Both the position numbers and the translations under genes were made by a program. A stretch of DNA of 64,000 bases, taken from Echria macrotheca. Taxonomy: Eukaryota; Ascomycota; Sordariomycetes; Sordariales; Schizotheciaceae. Position 1 is the first letter of the stretch. Every line of letters begins with the position of its first letter. The notes under the pieces were generated by a model that saw nothing but the letters and a program-made list of their open reading frames with translations, did not search any database and was not told the origin of the DNA. Where the stretch lies: assembly GCA_030411725.1 (NCBI GenBank), contig MU839841.1, positions 1,054,001 to 1,118,000 of the forward strand. Reading direction: 5' to 3'. Of this stretch, positions 1 to 10,203 are shown piece after piece.

Positions 1-414
1 GCAGCTTACGCGGGCAGTTGGAGTCTGGATAAAATCAATCGACCTGGCAACTTGGCTGCCACGTCCGAGATTGGACACCTGCTGTTGGATGACACGGAAA
101 AAAGGATGGAGAAACGGGGATCCTGTGACGGTCACTGTTTGCACAATTGTTCTGTCGGTCTGCGAAACAAGTTTGCCTTGATTATGGCGAAGAGGATTCA
201 GGACGCCATGGTCTAAAGTTAGCAGCGGCTTCGTTCCCATTGGAAGTCGCTCCAAACGGCAGTTTGTGGCGGACCCGGGCCGATCGGGTCGCTGCCGGCA
301 GCAGCCCCACTCTCGCCGAGTTCGCCGTCGTCCCCCCTGTGTTCCCCTCGACATCTCCGTGACGGCCACAAGCTCCCTCCCGTCCGGCTGCCGTATCCGA
401 GAGACGTGGGTAAA
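1..414. other. Upstream region, no gene seen
   Basis: This is the left edge of the window and the presumed 5' flank of the deaminase gene that follows. Short open frames occur on both strands, but none has a recognisable domain or a convincing intron pattern. I see no RNA gene or repeat. Confidence 0.5.
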
Positions 415-1797
415 ATGACGCAGTCCCAAAAGGATGAGATTGACTTCACGGCACTTCCCAAAATTGAAGTAATGCCCCCTTTTTGTGGACATATATCCGT
501 AAACCACCACTAACATGATCAGCTCCATGCCCATCTCAGTGGCAGCATCAGTCGACAGTGTCTCCATGAGATTTGGCTCAAGAAAAAGGCAGAGGGAAAG
601 ACAGATCTCGAGGATCCGCTGGTCGTGATGCCCGAGGGCAAACACGACTACGACCTCAAGACTTTCTTCCCTCTCTTTTCCACATACACGTATCGGCTTA
701 TCGACGATGCCTGGTCCCTCAGGTACTCAACCCTCTCGGTGCTCCGGGACTTTGCCGCCGACGGGGTGGTCTATCTCGAGCTCCGCACCACTCCCCGGGA
801 GATGCCGGCCGCCGGCCTGGACAAGGAAGACTACGTCCGCCTCGTCCTCGACACCATCTCCCAGTATGAAGCCGCCGAGCCGCCAGCTTCCGGCCCGGGG
901 ATGATGCACACCCGTCTGATTCTTTCTGTTTGTTTCTCACTCTTATTCCCACTCGACTGATCACCAACCCTGTCGGGGCAGGTCGACCGCCGCAACACCC
1001 TCCCCGAAGCCCAGCACGTCCTCTCTCTAGCCGAGAAATTCCACAGCCCCGACGACCGGAACGTAAACGTCGTGGCCCTCGACCTCTGCGGCGACCCCTC
1101 GGCCCCAGATATCTACAAGTTCGCCCCGGTGCTCGACAGCCGCGCCCCCCGACGCCGGCTCATCCCCACGCTCAAGACGACGCTGCACTTCGCCGAGGCC
1201 GAGTGTTCCTCCTCCGACGCCGAGCTCTCGACATTACTCTCGTGGCAACCCGACCGCATCGGACACGTGATCCACATCAGCCAGACGATTCGCGAGGCCA
1301 TCGTTGCCCGCGGCGGCGGCACAGACGAGAAACGTCCGTACGGGCTGGAGCTCTGTCTGAGTTGTAATGTGCACGCGGGCATGATTAGCGGCGGGTTTGA
1401 AGAGCAGTTCGTTTACCCTCCCTTCCTCTCTTCCATCCCATCCGTCCCCTTCCCAAATACTCTGGACCTAACTAAACTCGTCATTGCCTGTTCGGTATAA
1501 TAGTCACTTTGGCGAGTGGTGGCAGGAGAAGGACTGTGTCGTGGTCATCTGCGTAAGCCCTCCCCTGAGACCCTTATATCCGTAGATCCCAAGAAACTGA
1601 AAAACGGCTCTTCCTTCCAAAAACAGACCGATGACGTAGGCGTCTTCGGAAGCAAGCTCTCCAACGAATACGCCCTTGTCGCGCACCACTTCGGCCTCGG
1701 CCGCGCAGAGATCTGCGCCCTCGCCCGGAGGGGGATCGATGTCATCTTTGCCGGCGAGGACGAGAAGGCACGTCTCCGGGAGATTATGTGGACTTGA
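415..1797 (+). CDS. Adenosine deaminase-like protein (ADAL-type, probable N6-methyl-AMP deaminase)
   Basis: Five exons can be read: 415-468, 523-927, 982-1406, 1504-1552 and 1627-1797. All four introns are GT-AG, the reading frame is kept, and the product is 367 aa. The metal-dependent deaminase motifs are in the expected order: LHAHLSGSI near residue 19 (zinc histidines), DLCGDPS near 187, LHFAEAE near 220, RIGHV near 245 (catalytic histidine) and TDDVGVF near 312 (zinc and catalytic aspartates). The LHAHLSGS and TDDVGVF wording and the length match the ADAL branch rather than classical adenosine deaminase or the secreted ADGF type. Known ADAL members hydrolyse N6-methyl-AMP to IMP in the cytosol; that specificity is inferred here. 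No signal peptide is seen. The start is the first ATG in frame with the first exon. The gene converges on the mitofusin gene downstream. Confidence 0.88.
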
Positions 1798-2366
1798 CAA
1801 CAACAAACCGAGGATATCCTTTTCCTACTAGGAACCGGCCATCATTTCAAAACTGGAATCCTCAAGGGAAAACGAATACGTGAAAGAAATTGGAAAAGGA
1901 AGAAGGGTGACCAAGGGGAAGAAGTCCAACGAGAGCAAGCCCACGACAGAGTAAACTTTCTTCTCGAATAAACCAACTCCTATGATTAGCCCAATTCCTA
2001 TAATCGGCTTTTCATTTCGATGTCTCATCGTTTTTAGGACTGTGTAAACTAAAAACCGCTGAAGCAACCAACGGCGAAGTGGAGTTTATTCATACAACTT
2101 CATTCTCACTTCCCCAGCCTCCGACCACCACCCAATCTACACGCTCTGGACGATGCTCGATGTATTCTATACCGCCCCGTGCAGCCATACCGTAAAGACG
2201 CCGTTGAAACCTTCGCAACCAAACTGCAGCTGCTTGTACTATGTGCACTGAACAGGAAACCTCTCTGGGGGCATTTCTCTCGTGATTACCTATCAAAACT
2301 CAAAACGCCCCCAACCACAAAAAAGCACAAAAAGGGGAGGAGACAAGTCTGTTGGTCGGTTGGCTA
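1798..2366. other. Convergent intergenic region
   Basis: This is the shared 3' region between the deaminase gene (+) and the mitofusin gene (-). It is AT-richer than its flanks, as expected for untranslated 3' ends. I see no gene or RNA. Confidence 0.5.
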
Positions 2367-5185
2367 CTAGTGAGCTCCAGGCGGGTGGCCGTCGAGATCA
2401 ACCGCCTCGACAATGCGGCGCTGGCGGCCGCTCTCGCGCACGAGATTGCTAAAGTACTTGAGAGCCACGTCGCTCTCCCTCTTCACCCGGATGGTCTCGT
2501 CGCGACGGCTGCCGAGCTGTTCGACCGACCGCTGGAGGCCTACCCGCAACGAGTCGGCCGGGAAGCGGAGCACCTTGCGGACGGAACCGGCGATGCGGGT
2601 GCTGTTGGAGTGCACGTAGTCCATGGCCGCAAGCTGAGACGAAATCTTGCTGTTGAGGCGGTGAGGGAGAGACTGGGGGATCTGACTGAGGATATAAAAG
2701 GCCGTTGCGGCAGCTATCAAGTCGTTAGCATGGACTACACACTTGCTACACACTGAAACTTACCGGCTGCGATGACGCCGGGAATAATGAGTCGGCGTAG
2801 GTTATCGCTTCCGAGCATCTGTGCAGCACGAAGGGCAATGTTCACCTGACCATAGCCGCTGATGACGCCGGTGCCGACAACACCGGCGACAGTCAGAGCC
2901 ATACCGGCCTTCTCCTCCTTCTGCATCAGAGTAGACCAGTCAATGAAGTCCCACAATTCCGTTGGGATGTCGACCTGTCGAGCGAGAGCATCTCGCTTGC
3001 GGCGGAACATGACGTCCGGACGGAAGTTGAGGTCACCGTACTCATTCCCAAGGTGCAGGATGCCAAGTTGCTTGATGAGGTTAACCCCGTGGACAGTCCT
3101 GCCTCGGGCGTGCTCTTCACAAGCCGTAACTGATGCGGCAATTTGCGAGAGCATGGCCTCTTTGAGATCTTCGGCGTACTGGAACGCACTGAACAGCCCG
3201 GGATAGGGAACGCCAAGGTTGCCGTCCCCGGCGTGCTCAATCGCGCCACTGATTGTTGTCCTCGAGTGGTCGTACACATCCTTGCAGGTCTCCTCGATGG
3301 TCTGGTCGATCTGGTCGCTGATCTCAGCCCGGGCCTTCCTGCTCGATTCGAGCATCGGCTCAATCTCAGCAAGCTCTTGGTTTACTCGGTCGAGCTCCGA
3401 CTGCGCGACATCGGTGTTGACGGATGCGAGAACGTTTACATCATTCAGGATGTTCATGAGATACGTCTTCGCAGGCGCCAGTTTGGACCGGGCTCGTTTC
3501 TCCAACACGAATCTCCGCAGCGACTGTTCCAGAATGGCAAAATCCCGCTGGTCCTCCTTGCTTTTCCCTTTGCCCTTCGGGTCGTCGTCTCCGGGATCAC
3601 CGTCGCCACCACCGCTTGCACTCCCTGAACCGCTGCCGCCCGGGCCACCCGGGGGCGCTGGTGCCATGGGAATAGCTGAGCTTGACACGAAGTGGACGAG
3701 TTCGGAAGCCTCCTTATATGTGGTCGGGCTGAGGGCGCTGATCTGGTTGAGAATCAACTTCTGGCACCGTTCCTTGTCCCTGATAGTGTCGTAACCGTTG
3801 ACCACAATGAACAGATATGCCTTCTCCGCCGCAGCAGCTCTGATAAACTCTGTTGATGTCTGGGTAAAGTGGTTGGTTGCAGACACGACAAATACAACAA
3901 CGTCAATCTCCTCTTGCCGAGCGAAAATTGCTGTTGTCTTGGTTGTGTCCATATTGAGACCAGGGGCGTCGATAAGGGCAATATCAACCACCCCATTGTT
4001 GAGCAGAGACTCGTCAATCGTGCGCACATCCTTGACGTAGACTTTGCATTGCGTGTAGGTATCGTTGTCGGTCACGATCTTCTCCAACTGCTGCAAGGTG
4101 AAGACGTCATATGTGCTTTCGTCGTGGCGGTCGTAGATGGCATCTTTGTGAACAGCATGGACTTCTTCCACACCGCAGTTGTCCCTCGCGTCGAGAACCT
4201 CACAAAAGATGCTCGTGCAAGGCTGCTGGTCCTCGGGCAGGATCTTCCGCCTCAGAAGCGCATTGCAAAACGTAGACTTGCCGGCATTCAGGTCGCCCGT
4301 TACCAAGACCTTGCTCGACGTATCCTCTATCCGCTCGCGGAGTGAGAGCAGGTGTTTGATGCTAGAACTGATTTTGCCGTCGAGTAGTGATGCGACCGAG
4401 CCTTTCTCCAACGAATGTACCAGTTCCGTCTGGTGCAATGATCCTAGCTTGAGATCGAGCTTGAGAACTGAAAATTCCTGCGCAATCTGTGGCGTAACAA
4501 GGCGAGGCTCGGGAACCGTCCTCCGCTCAGCTGCCCGACTCGACTCGGCTTCGGCGTCTTCGAGAGAGGTCATAGCTCGTCGGAGCGGAGGCGCCGCTGC
4601 GGTGGACGAAGGAGCCCCGGCGAGATCACCCGACATCGTGTAAGTATGCTGAATTCCCGGTCGGGACGGCGGCCGGGATGGAGCATCGAGAGCCGCCCGC
4701 TGGACAGAGGGGTAATGGGCTGGCCATGTGACATTCATCTCCTGCAGTCCCCTCAACAGCTCGACGACGGTATTGATGGAGCGGCCGAGGGCAGCGCGGT
4801 GTTGATTGTACCATAGCTGATGGACGGTGCCGGCCTGGGCGCGGTGGTCGGGGGCGGTGGCATGGCTCGCCATAACCTGAGCATAATGATCGTGGATTGG
4901 TATGTCTTCGCGCATGGCGGGATCCCACGCATTCGCAGCGAGGAGGGATTGGCTTACGTCGTCACCAGCGATGCTGCCCCCGTACCCCGAGTCCTGGTCG
5001 AGCATGGCTTGCAGACGCGCAGCATGTTGTGATGTTGATCCGGTGCCGACCGTCATGAAGGCGGGAGCTGCGGGCGTGGCGGACACTGGCGATGGAGTCG
5101 CCGCCTGCCGGGATTTGCCCTTGTCCGAATCGGAATCGATGTCGTGGGCCGACTTGCCCTTGGGTGAAAAGTACTCCTGGCTCAT
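2367..5185 (-). CDS. fzo1: Mitofusin, outer mitochondrial membrane fusion GTPase Fzo1
   Basis: Two exons (5185-2764 and 2713-2367) separated by a 50-nt GT-AG intron give 922 aa, the usual size for fungal Fzo1. Dynamin-family GTPase motifs are present: P-loop TGDLNAGKST, a PCTSIFCEV switch segment, DAPGL (G3) and VVNGYD in the G4 position. A Gly/Ser/Asp linker (residues about 500-545) interrupts the region after the GTPase core. A coiled-coil-like stretch follows, and near the C-terminus lie two hydrophobic segments with a short GYGQ loop, matching the hairpin that anchors Fzo1 in the outer membrane. The last exon carries the C-terminal heptad region. An in-frame upstream ATG at 5341 would add 52 residues. 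I prefer MSQEYFSPK because it opens a typical low-complexity N-terminus. Known role: homotypic outer membrane fusion. The gene is divergent from vps2. Confidence 0.93.
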
Positions 5186-6142
5186 GGCGACGGCGTGTCT
5201 ACCGAGAGGTATTGAGGGCGGATGCCTGGAGAGGCGAACGGGGCATTTCCAGCTGAGGTCGTCGTAGAGGTTGGATGAGAATACAATTTTCTTTCTCGAT
5301 CGATTCCCGGCGTTGCTTGCATGATTTGAGCGGAGCGGCAAATTTCACGTTGGCCGGCGCGTGCTGGTAATTGGCCACTAATCCTAAACAGGTATACCCG
5401 GCCCGCAAAACGCGGTGACACGCCGAATCAAATGCATCGAATGGCATCAAGACACCAAACTTCCCTCCGTCGTCAATTACATCACTTGTTACCTCGGTCG
5501 ACACGGCTATGCTGAGGACGGTGTCGAGCGTAGCCGCTCGTCGGTATACTTGGACATAGATAATTTTTCGAACAATTCATAAGAATTTTGGCATTCCGGA
5601 AAAGTAGCGAGCTGATTCTCCAGCACTGCGATAGGTAGCTGACCTGTACTCCCACCGGACGTACGTCCTTGGTCTGCTGAGAACTGCAGCTTCATGCAAG
5701 ACCTGTCTGGTCTAATACGGGCAGCAGCTAGCGTGTATTTCCGGGGAAAATATCTTGCGGGAGTATCCTGAAAATGTACCTGCTTGTGAAGCCTAGAGTA
5801 TGGAGTCTGGTCACGACTCTCTGTGTAGACTAGTCTGTTTGCCATGAGGTCATCCTCTGGGCGGTGCTGGAGCTTCCCCTGTGGCGGCCGTGGCTTGTGA
5901 ACTGCTTGTGTAACAGGTCGCTGACAGGCCCGGGGATGGTGGGGCTCGACTTGGCAGCTGCCTCGCAACAACGCCTCGGTGACGAAGCTCCCTTTATCGC
6001 AGGCGCAACACCACGCCTACGATACTACGACTGACCATAACATCTCGGAGCTTCTCGGTATCCGCATAAAATATCATCGCTCTTTTCACACGGCTCGCGC
6101 CAAACAGTTGCGACCGCAGGTTCGAATCGCTGAGCTGCAGCC
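5186..6142. promoter_or_regulatory. Divergent intergenic region between fzo1 and vps2
   Basis: This 957-bp region separates two genes transcribed outward and must contain both promoters. A 154-codon open frame on the minus strand (5507-5971) has no recognisable domain and is not called. I could not identify a specific operator. Confidence 0.5.
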
Positions 6143-7019
6143 ATGAATGTAAGGCCACTCCCAGCCCGTGGAGATGTTTCCCGACTGATTGAACATGCCA
6201 GATCCTCGAGTGGGCATTTGGCAAGCGTGTGACGCCCGCCGAGCGTCTGCGAAGGAACCAACGACTTCTCGACAAGGCGATCCGCGAACTCGACCAGCAA
6301 CGAGTCAAGCTCGAGAAGCAGGAGAAAACGCTCGTGAACCAGATCCGACAGAGCGCCGAAAAGGGGCAGATGGGCCCAGCAAAAATACAAGCAAAAGATC
6401 TTGTCAGGACGAGGAGGTGAGTAGCCGCCCGGGGGTTATGTGCGCAGCCACTGACGGCGTTGGCTAGGTACATTGAGAAGTTCTACTCGATGCGCTCAAA
6501 CCTTCAGAAGATCTCCCTTCGCCTCCAGGTTCGTTATTCTCGCACTAGATCCTTACTGCATTGAAGCCAACGAGAATATCCCCGCAGACACACAGGAGCA
6601 ACGAACAGATGATGCAGGCCATGAAGGGGGCAACCATGGCTCTGGGCAGCATGAATCGCACCATGAACCTGCCATCCCTCCAACGCATCGCCATGGAATT
6701 CGAGCGGGAAAACGACATCATGGAGCAGCGGGGAGAAATGATGGATGATGCGATTGACGATGCCATGGATGTGGGCATCGAAGAGGAAGGTGACGAGGTG
6801 GTCGAGAGGGTTCTGGAAGAGATTGGCGTTGATTTGAGCCAGTCGGTAAGTATTTATCTTGATTGTTGGTGATCATGGGCTAATAAGTCGCTACAGCTGG
6901 GCGAAACACCATCGGGTCTCCAGTCCAACTCGGTACCGGAAGGGAAGATTGCTCAAGCTGTTGGCGGAGGCGGAGGGGATGACGATCTTCAAGCAAGGCT
7001 GGACAGCCTGAGGAAGTGA
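6143..7019 (+). CDS. vps2: ESCRT-III subunit Vps2/Did4 (CHMP2 family)
   Basis: Five exons: 6143-6148, 6202-6416, 6468-6528, 6588-6845 and 6897-7019, giving 220 aa. The first exon encodes only Met-Asn and joins to ILEWAFGKRVTPAERLRRNQ, the classical N-terminus of Vps2 with its membrane-inserting amphipathic start. A basic helical core follows (RELDQQRVKLEKQEK, then RSNEQMMQAMKGATMALGSM). The acidic autoinhibitory C-terminal half follows, ending in DDLQARLDSLRK, an MIT-interacting motif of type 1 that binds the AAA ATPase Vps4. Length and order match CHMP2A/Vps2. Role: late ESCRT-III filament subunit in endosomal sorting and membrane scission. The 6-nt first coding exon is easily missed by gene finders; the splice is supported by phase and by the conserved N-terminus it creates. 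Confidence 0.94.
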
Positions 7020-8353
7020 TCGAGATACCTTGCTGGAGCCGAGGAGGAGTACTTTGGTATTCACACAGAAGGATTGTTCACGTCTGGCTTTCGACGGTGT
7101 TATGGGCGTTCGGCCATGTTCTGGAGCATTGCGAAGGAATTTTACATACTGAAACACAAATACAGCTTGGTGTTCTCCTGGGGATTCATTATCTTGCGCC
7201 CAAACTATGCAACTTAATGGTAGAGACCGCCTTTGTAATCACCTCCCGAACCACCAAAGAGTCTCGTTGGGATCGTTGGTCAGCACGTGGCTAGCTGAGC
7301 GGATAGTGCGGAGTATGGTAGCCGGGTGCTGGGGGTGGTTGGAATGGAGGAACGGCTATCCGAAGCGCCGAAAGGCAGAAAGGCCCGCCATTGGAATGGC
7401 CGAAGCGCTGCATGGACAGCAACTCTCAATTGTCAGCGGACCCTCGGCGCTAAGAAATCCGTCCCGGGAGCTCTACACAAGACTACCTTATTCAAGCAGA
7501 GTAGGTCGTCAACATGCCCCTCGTTGTTGAACCTATGTCTGTGCCGTAGAAACTAACAGCTTTGAAGAGACAAACAACGAGGGTTCCAAAAAAAACCTTC
7601 AAGAGTGACTTGATGTGGCTGCTGCGCTTTCTCTTGTGAGGAAGGCAAACATGTTCGACTTGGTATTATGATGTTCATGTGTCCCGAGGTCCAATCCACT
7701 CAGGGCCAGCTGGGCTGTAGGACCATAGGTAGATTTGTTGCGGTTCGGGATCGACAAGTCCTGGACACCAATTGTCTTGCTGGTGCCCGCCTTCCTCTTC
7801 GCCCAACAAACTTCCTCCGGTTGACCACGACTGCCTTCGTCGCAAGACCACAACAAGCTGTCGCATAACATCTGTCAGCCTGTACCGCCCCGTCGCGAGT
7901 CTACTGAAATAGCGGACAGTCTTTTTTTAACAGGATACTGTTCGCCTGGACTTCTTGCAGCAGCCTGGTTGAGACATTACATCATCCTGGAGCGCGGGAT
8001 CACAAGACCCCTCCCCAGCGCCTGCACGGCCAACCAACCGTCAATCGGCTTGCCAACGGCCAGACTCTTCCAGAGCCCAACACCAGCTGCGCATTTGTAG
8101 CCTTCCCCCGACAAGACATATCGGCCTTGATCTGCTTTCGCTGGCAGCAAACCCTCATACACTCTCGAATTCACCTGCGACCAGAGAGCGCTCGCAGCTC
8201 GGAGATCCTTGGATTGCGAAATCCGAGAACCCCGCCATTTCGTCTCCCAGTCCCAGCTTCACCCCGGACAAGTCCACGTCGTTGATTCCACCCACCAACC
8301 TGGCAGGCAACAAGCGCCGCAGTCTCTCCGCCCAGGGAGGTCTGCTGAATAGA
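7020..8353. other. Intergenic region with 5' flank of ptc1
   Basis: No gene is supported in the left two thirds. From 7973 to 8353 the frame of the phosphatase is open but contains no ATG. The part from about 8165 is Ser/Pro-rich and looks coding, so this stretch could be an N-terminal extension or an unrecognised upstream exon. I see no RNA gene. Confidence 0.45.
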
Positions 8354-10203
8354 ATGTTTGGTGGTGGCTCGAGTTCGTCGGCCTCCCGATCCGAGAGCAC
8401 TTCTATCGTAGACCTCTCTTCGGCCAGCCAGAGCGAGAAGGCTGGAAGCAAGTCGCCTTCGCCCGAGAAGGACGCTGCCAACGCCAGGAGTAGCTCTCCG
8501 TCGCCCGTCAAGACGAGCGACGAGGCGGCGAGCGGCGAGAAGCGGAGCGGCAACGGCAGCCCTCCCAGCAGTGCAAGCTCGGCTGAGCAGAAGAAGCGTC
8601 GGAGTAGCGGGGTGAGCGGCAGAGCAAGCAGCCTGATAGCCCAAGCTAAGAACTCTCTCCTTACGCAGGTTGGGGGTCGTGGCAGCAGCGACTTGGCCTC
8701 CGACTCCAAGACGTCGAGCCAGACACCCCTCCAGAAGCTAGGCAAGCAGGATCAGGCCCTGGCCGTACCCCAAGGTCAGCACAACAATGCTGCCGGCGAA
8801 TCGCTCCCGGGTCCCAAGTCGACCTTCCGGGTCGGCGTCTGGGAGGATCGGAACAAGAAATGCAGGCGTACCATGGAGGATACGCATGCTTTTCTCTACA
8901 ACTTCCTTCACACCCCGGCGCCCGCGCTCGGCAGCGAGACCCAGTCGAAATCTACCGACGAAGCGGGCGAGGCCCAAAGTCAGGACATGATAGAGACGGA
9001 CAATGGATACTTTGCTATCTTTGACGGACATGCTGGCACCTTCGCCGCCGACTGGTGCGGAAAGAAGCTGCATATCATCCTGGAGGAGATCATCAGGAAA
9101 AACCCGAATGCCCCTATACCCGAGTTGCTCGATCAGACATTTACGTCTGTTGACGCACAGCTGGAGAAACTGCCACTCAAAAACAGTGGGTGTACGGCCG
9201 CTATCGCCGTGCTCCGCTGGGAAGACCGCGTCCCTAGTTCGGCGTCGGCCACTGGCTCCCAGGCGATTGCACCGGCGATCGCCAAAGCTGCCGAGGAAGC
9301 CTCCAAGTCCGAGGAGGCCAAGCGCTCCGAAACCTCGTCCTCGCTGGCCGCACCCGAGGCGGCGCATGCAAGACTAAAGGGCACCGCAACGAGGCAGCGT
9401 GTCCTGTATACTGCGAATGTCGGCGATGCCCGCATTATCCTCTGCCGATCAGGAAAAGCGTTGCGCCTATCTTATGACCACAAGGGCAGCGACGAAAACG
9501 AGGGCAAGCGTATTTCTAATGCCGGAGGGTTGATACTGAACAACCGTGTGAATGGTGTCCTCGCCGTCACCCGAGCCCTCGGCGACTCGTACATCAAGGA
9601 ACTTGTTACCGGGCATCCGTATACGACCGAAACCGTCATCCAGCCCGAGGTTGATGAGTTCATCATCATTGCCTGTGATGGGGTGAGTCCGCTCTCCTGG
9701 GCGTATTTTTTGTGTCATGGAAGCGCTAACTTTTCCCGTAGCTCTGGGATGTCTGTTCGGACCAAGAGGCTGTTGACCTTGTTCGCGAAATCCAGGAACC
9801 GGTGACGGCGGCCAAGCTACTGGTTGACCACGCGCTTCAACGCTTCAGTACGGACAACTTGTCCTGCATGATTATTCGCTTCGATAAGCAGGCCGTCATC
9901 GAACACCAGACCAACAAGGATAGTGCGATTGGAGTCGAGGGCGATGCGGCCACCGCCTCGGGCAAGATCAGCGAGGTGGAGAAGATTGTCAGCGCAACCA
10001 AGCGGAAGATTGCCGAGGGAGACGTGCCCCCGATTGGCGTATCGGCGAGTAACAGCGGTCAAGGCCGCGATCCCATGCCCACTGAAGATGGTGAGGCCGG
10101 TTTTACGCCGACCATCATCCAAGGCTCGGTCGAAGAGGAGCCCAGCTCGATCGAGGAATCCTCCGGCGCAACCCATGACGGGGCCGCAAGCAAGACTTCG
10201 TGA
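8354..10203 (+). CDS. ptc1: Protein phosphatase 2C, Ptc1 type
   Basis: Two exons (8354-9682 and 9742-10203) joined at a GT-AG intron placed inside the conserved ACDG-LWDV motif; 596 aa from the first in-frame ATG. PPM/PP2C motifs in order: [90 protein letters not shown] and TDNLSCMII. The aspartates of DGHAG, ACDG and TDN are the Mn/Mg ligands. The wording is closest to yeast Ptc1, which dephosphorylates MAPKs of the HOG and cell-wall pathways. A Ser-rich tail of about 140 residues precedes the catalytic domain, an Ala/Ser-rich insertion interrupts it after LRW, and an acidic Ser/Glu tail follows. Start uncertain: the frame stays open upstream to 7973 without an ATG. The codon at 8282, in the sequence [11 protein letters not shown], is TTG. 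Confidence 0.9.

Noticed and set aside
5183..5341. Upstream ATG of fzo1 (52 extra residues)
   Set aside because: Kept as an alternative only; the extension has no feature expected of a mitofusin N-terminus, and MSQEYFSPK is a natural start.
5507..5971. 154-codon minus-strand frame between fzo1 and vps2
   Set aside because: No domain, no codon-bias signal that I can see, and it sits in the required promoter region.
6112..6130. GGTTCGAAT tRNA T-arm-like sequence upstream of vps2
   Set aside because: The flanking bases do not form a T-stem and no other tRNA arm is present.
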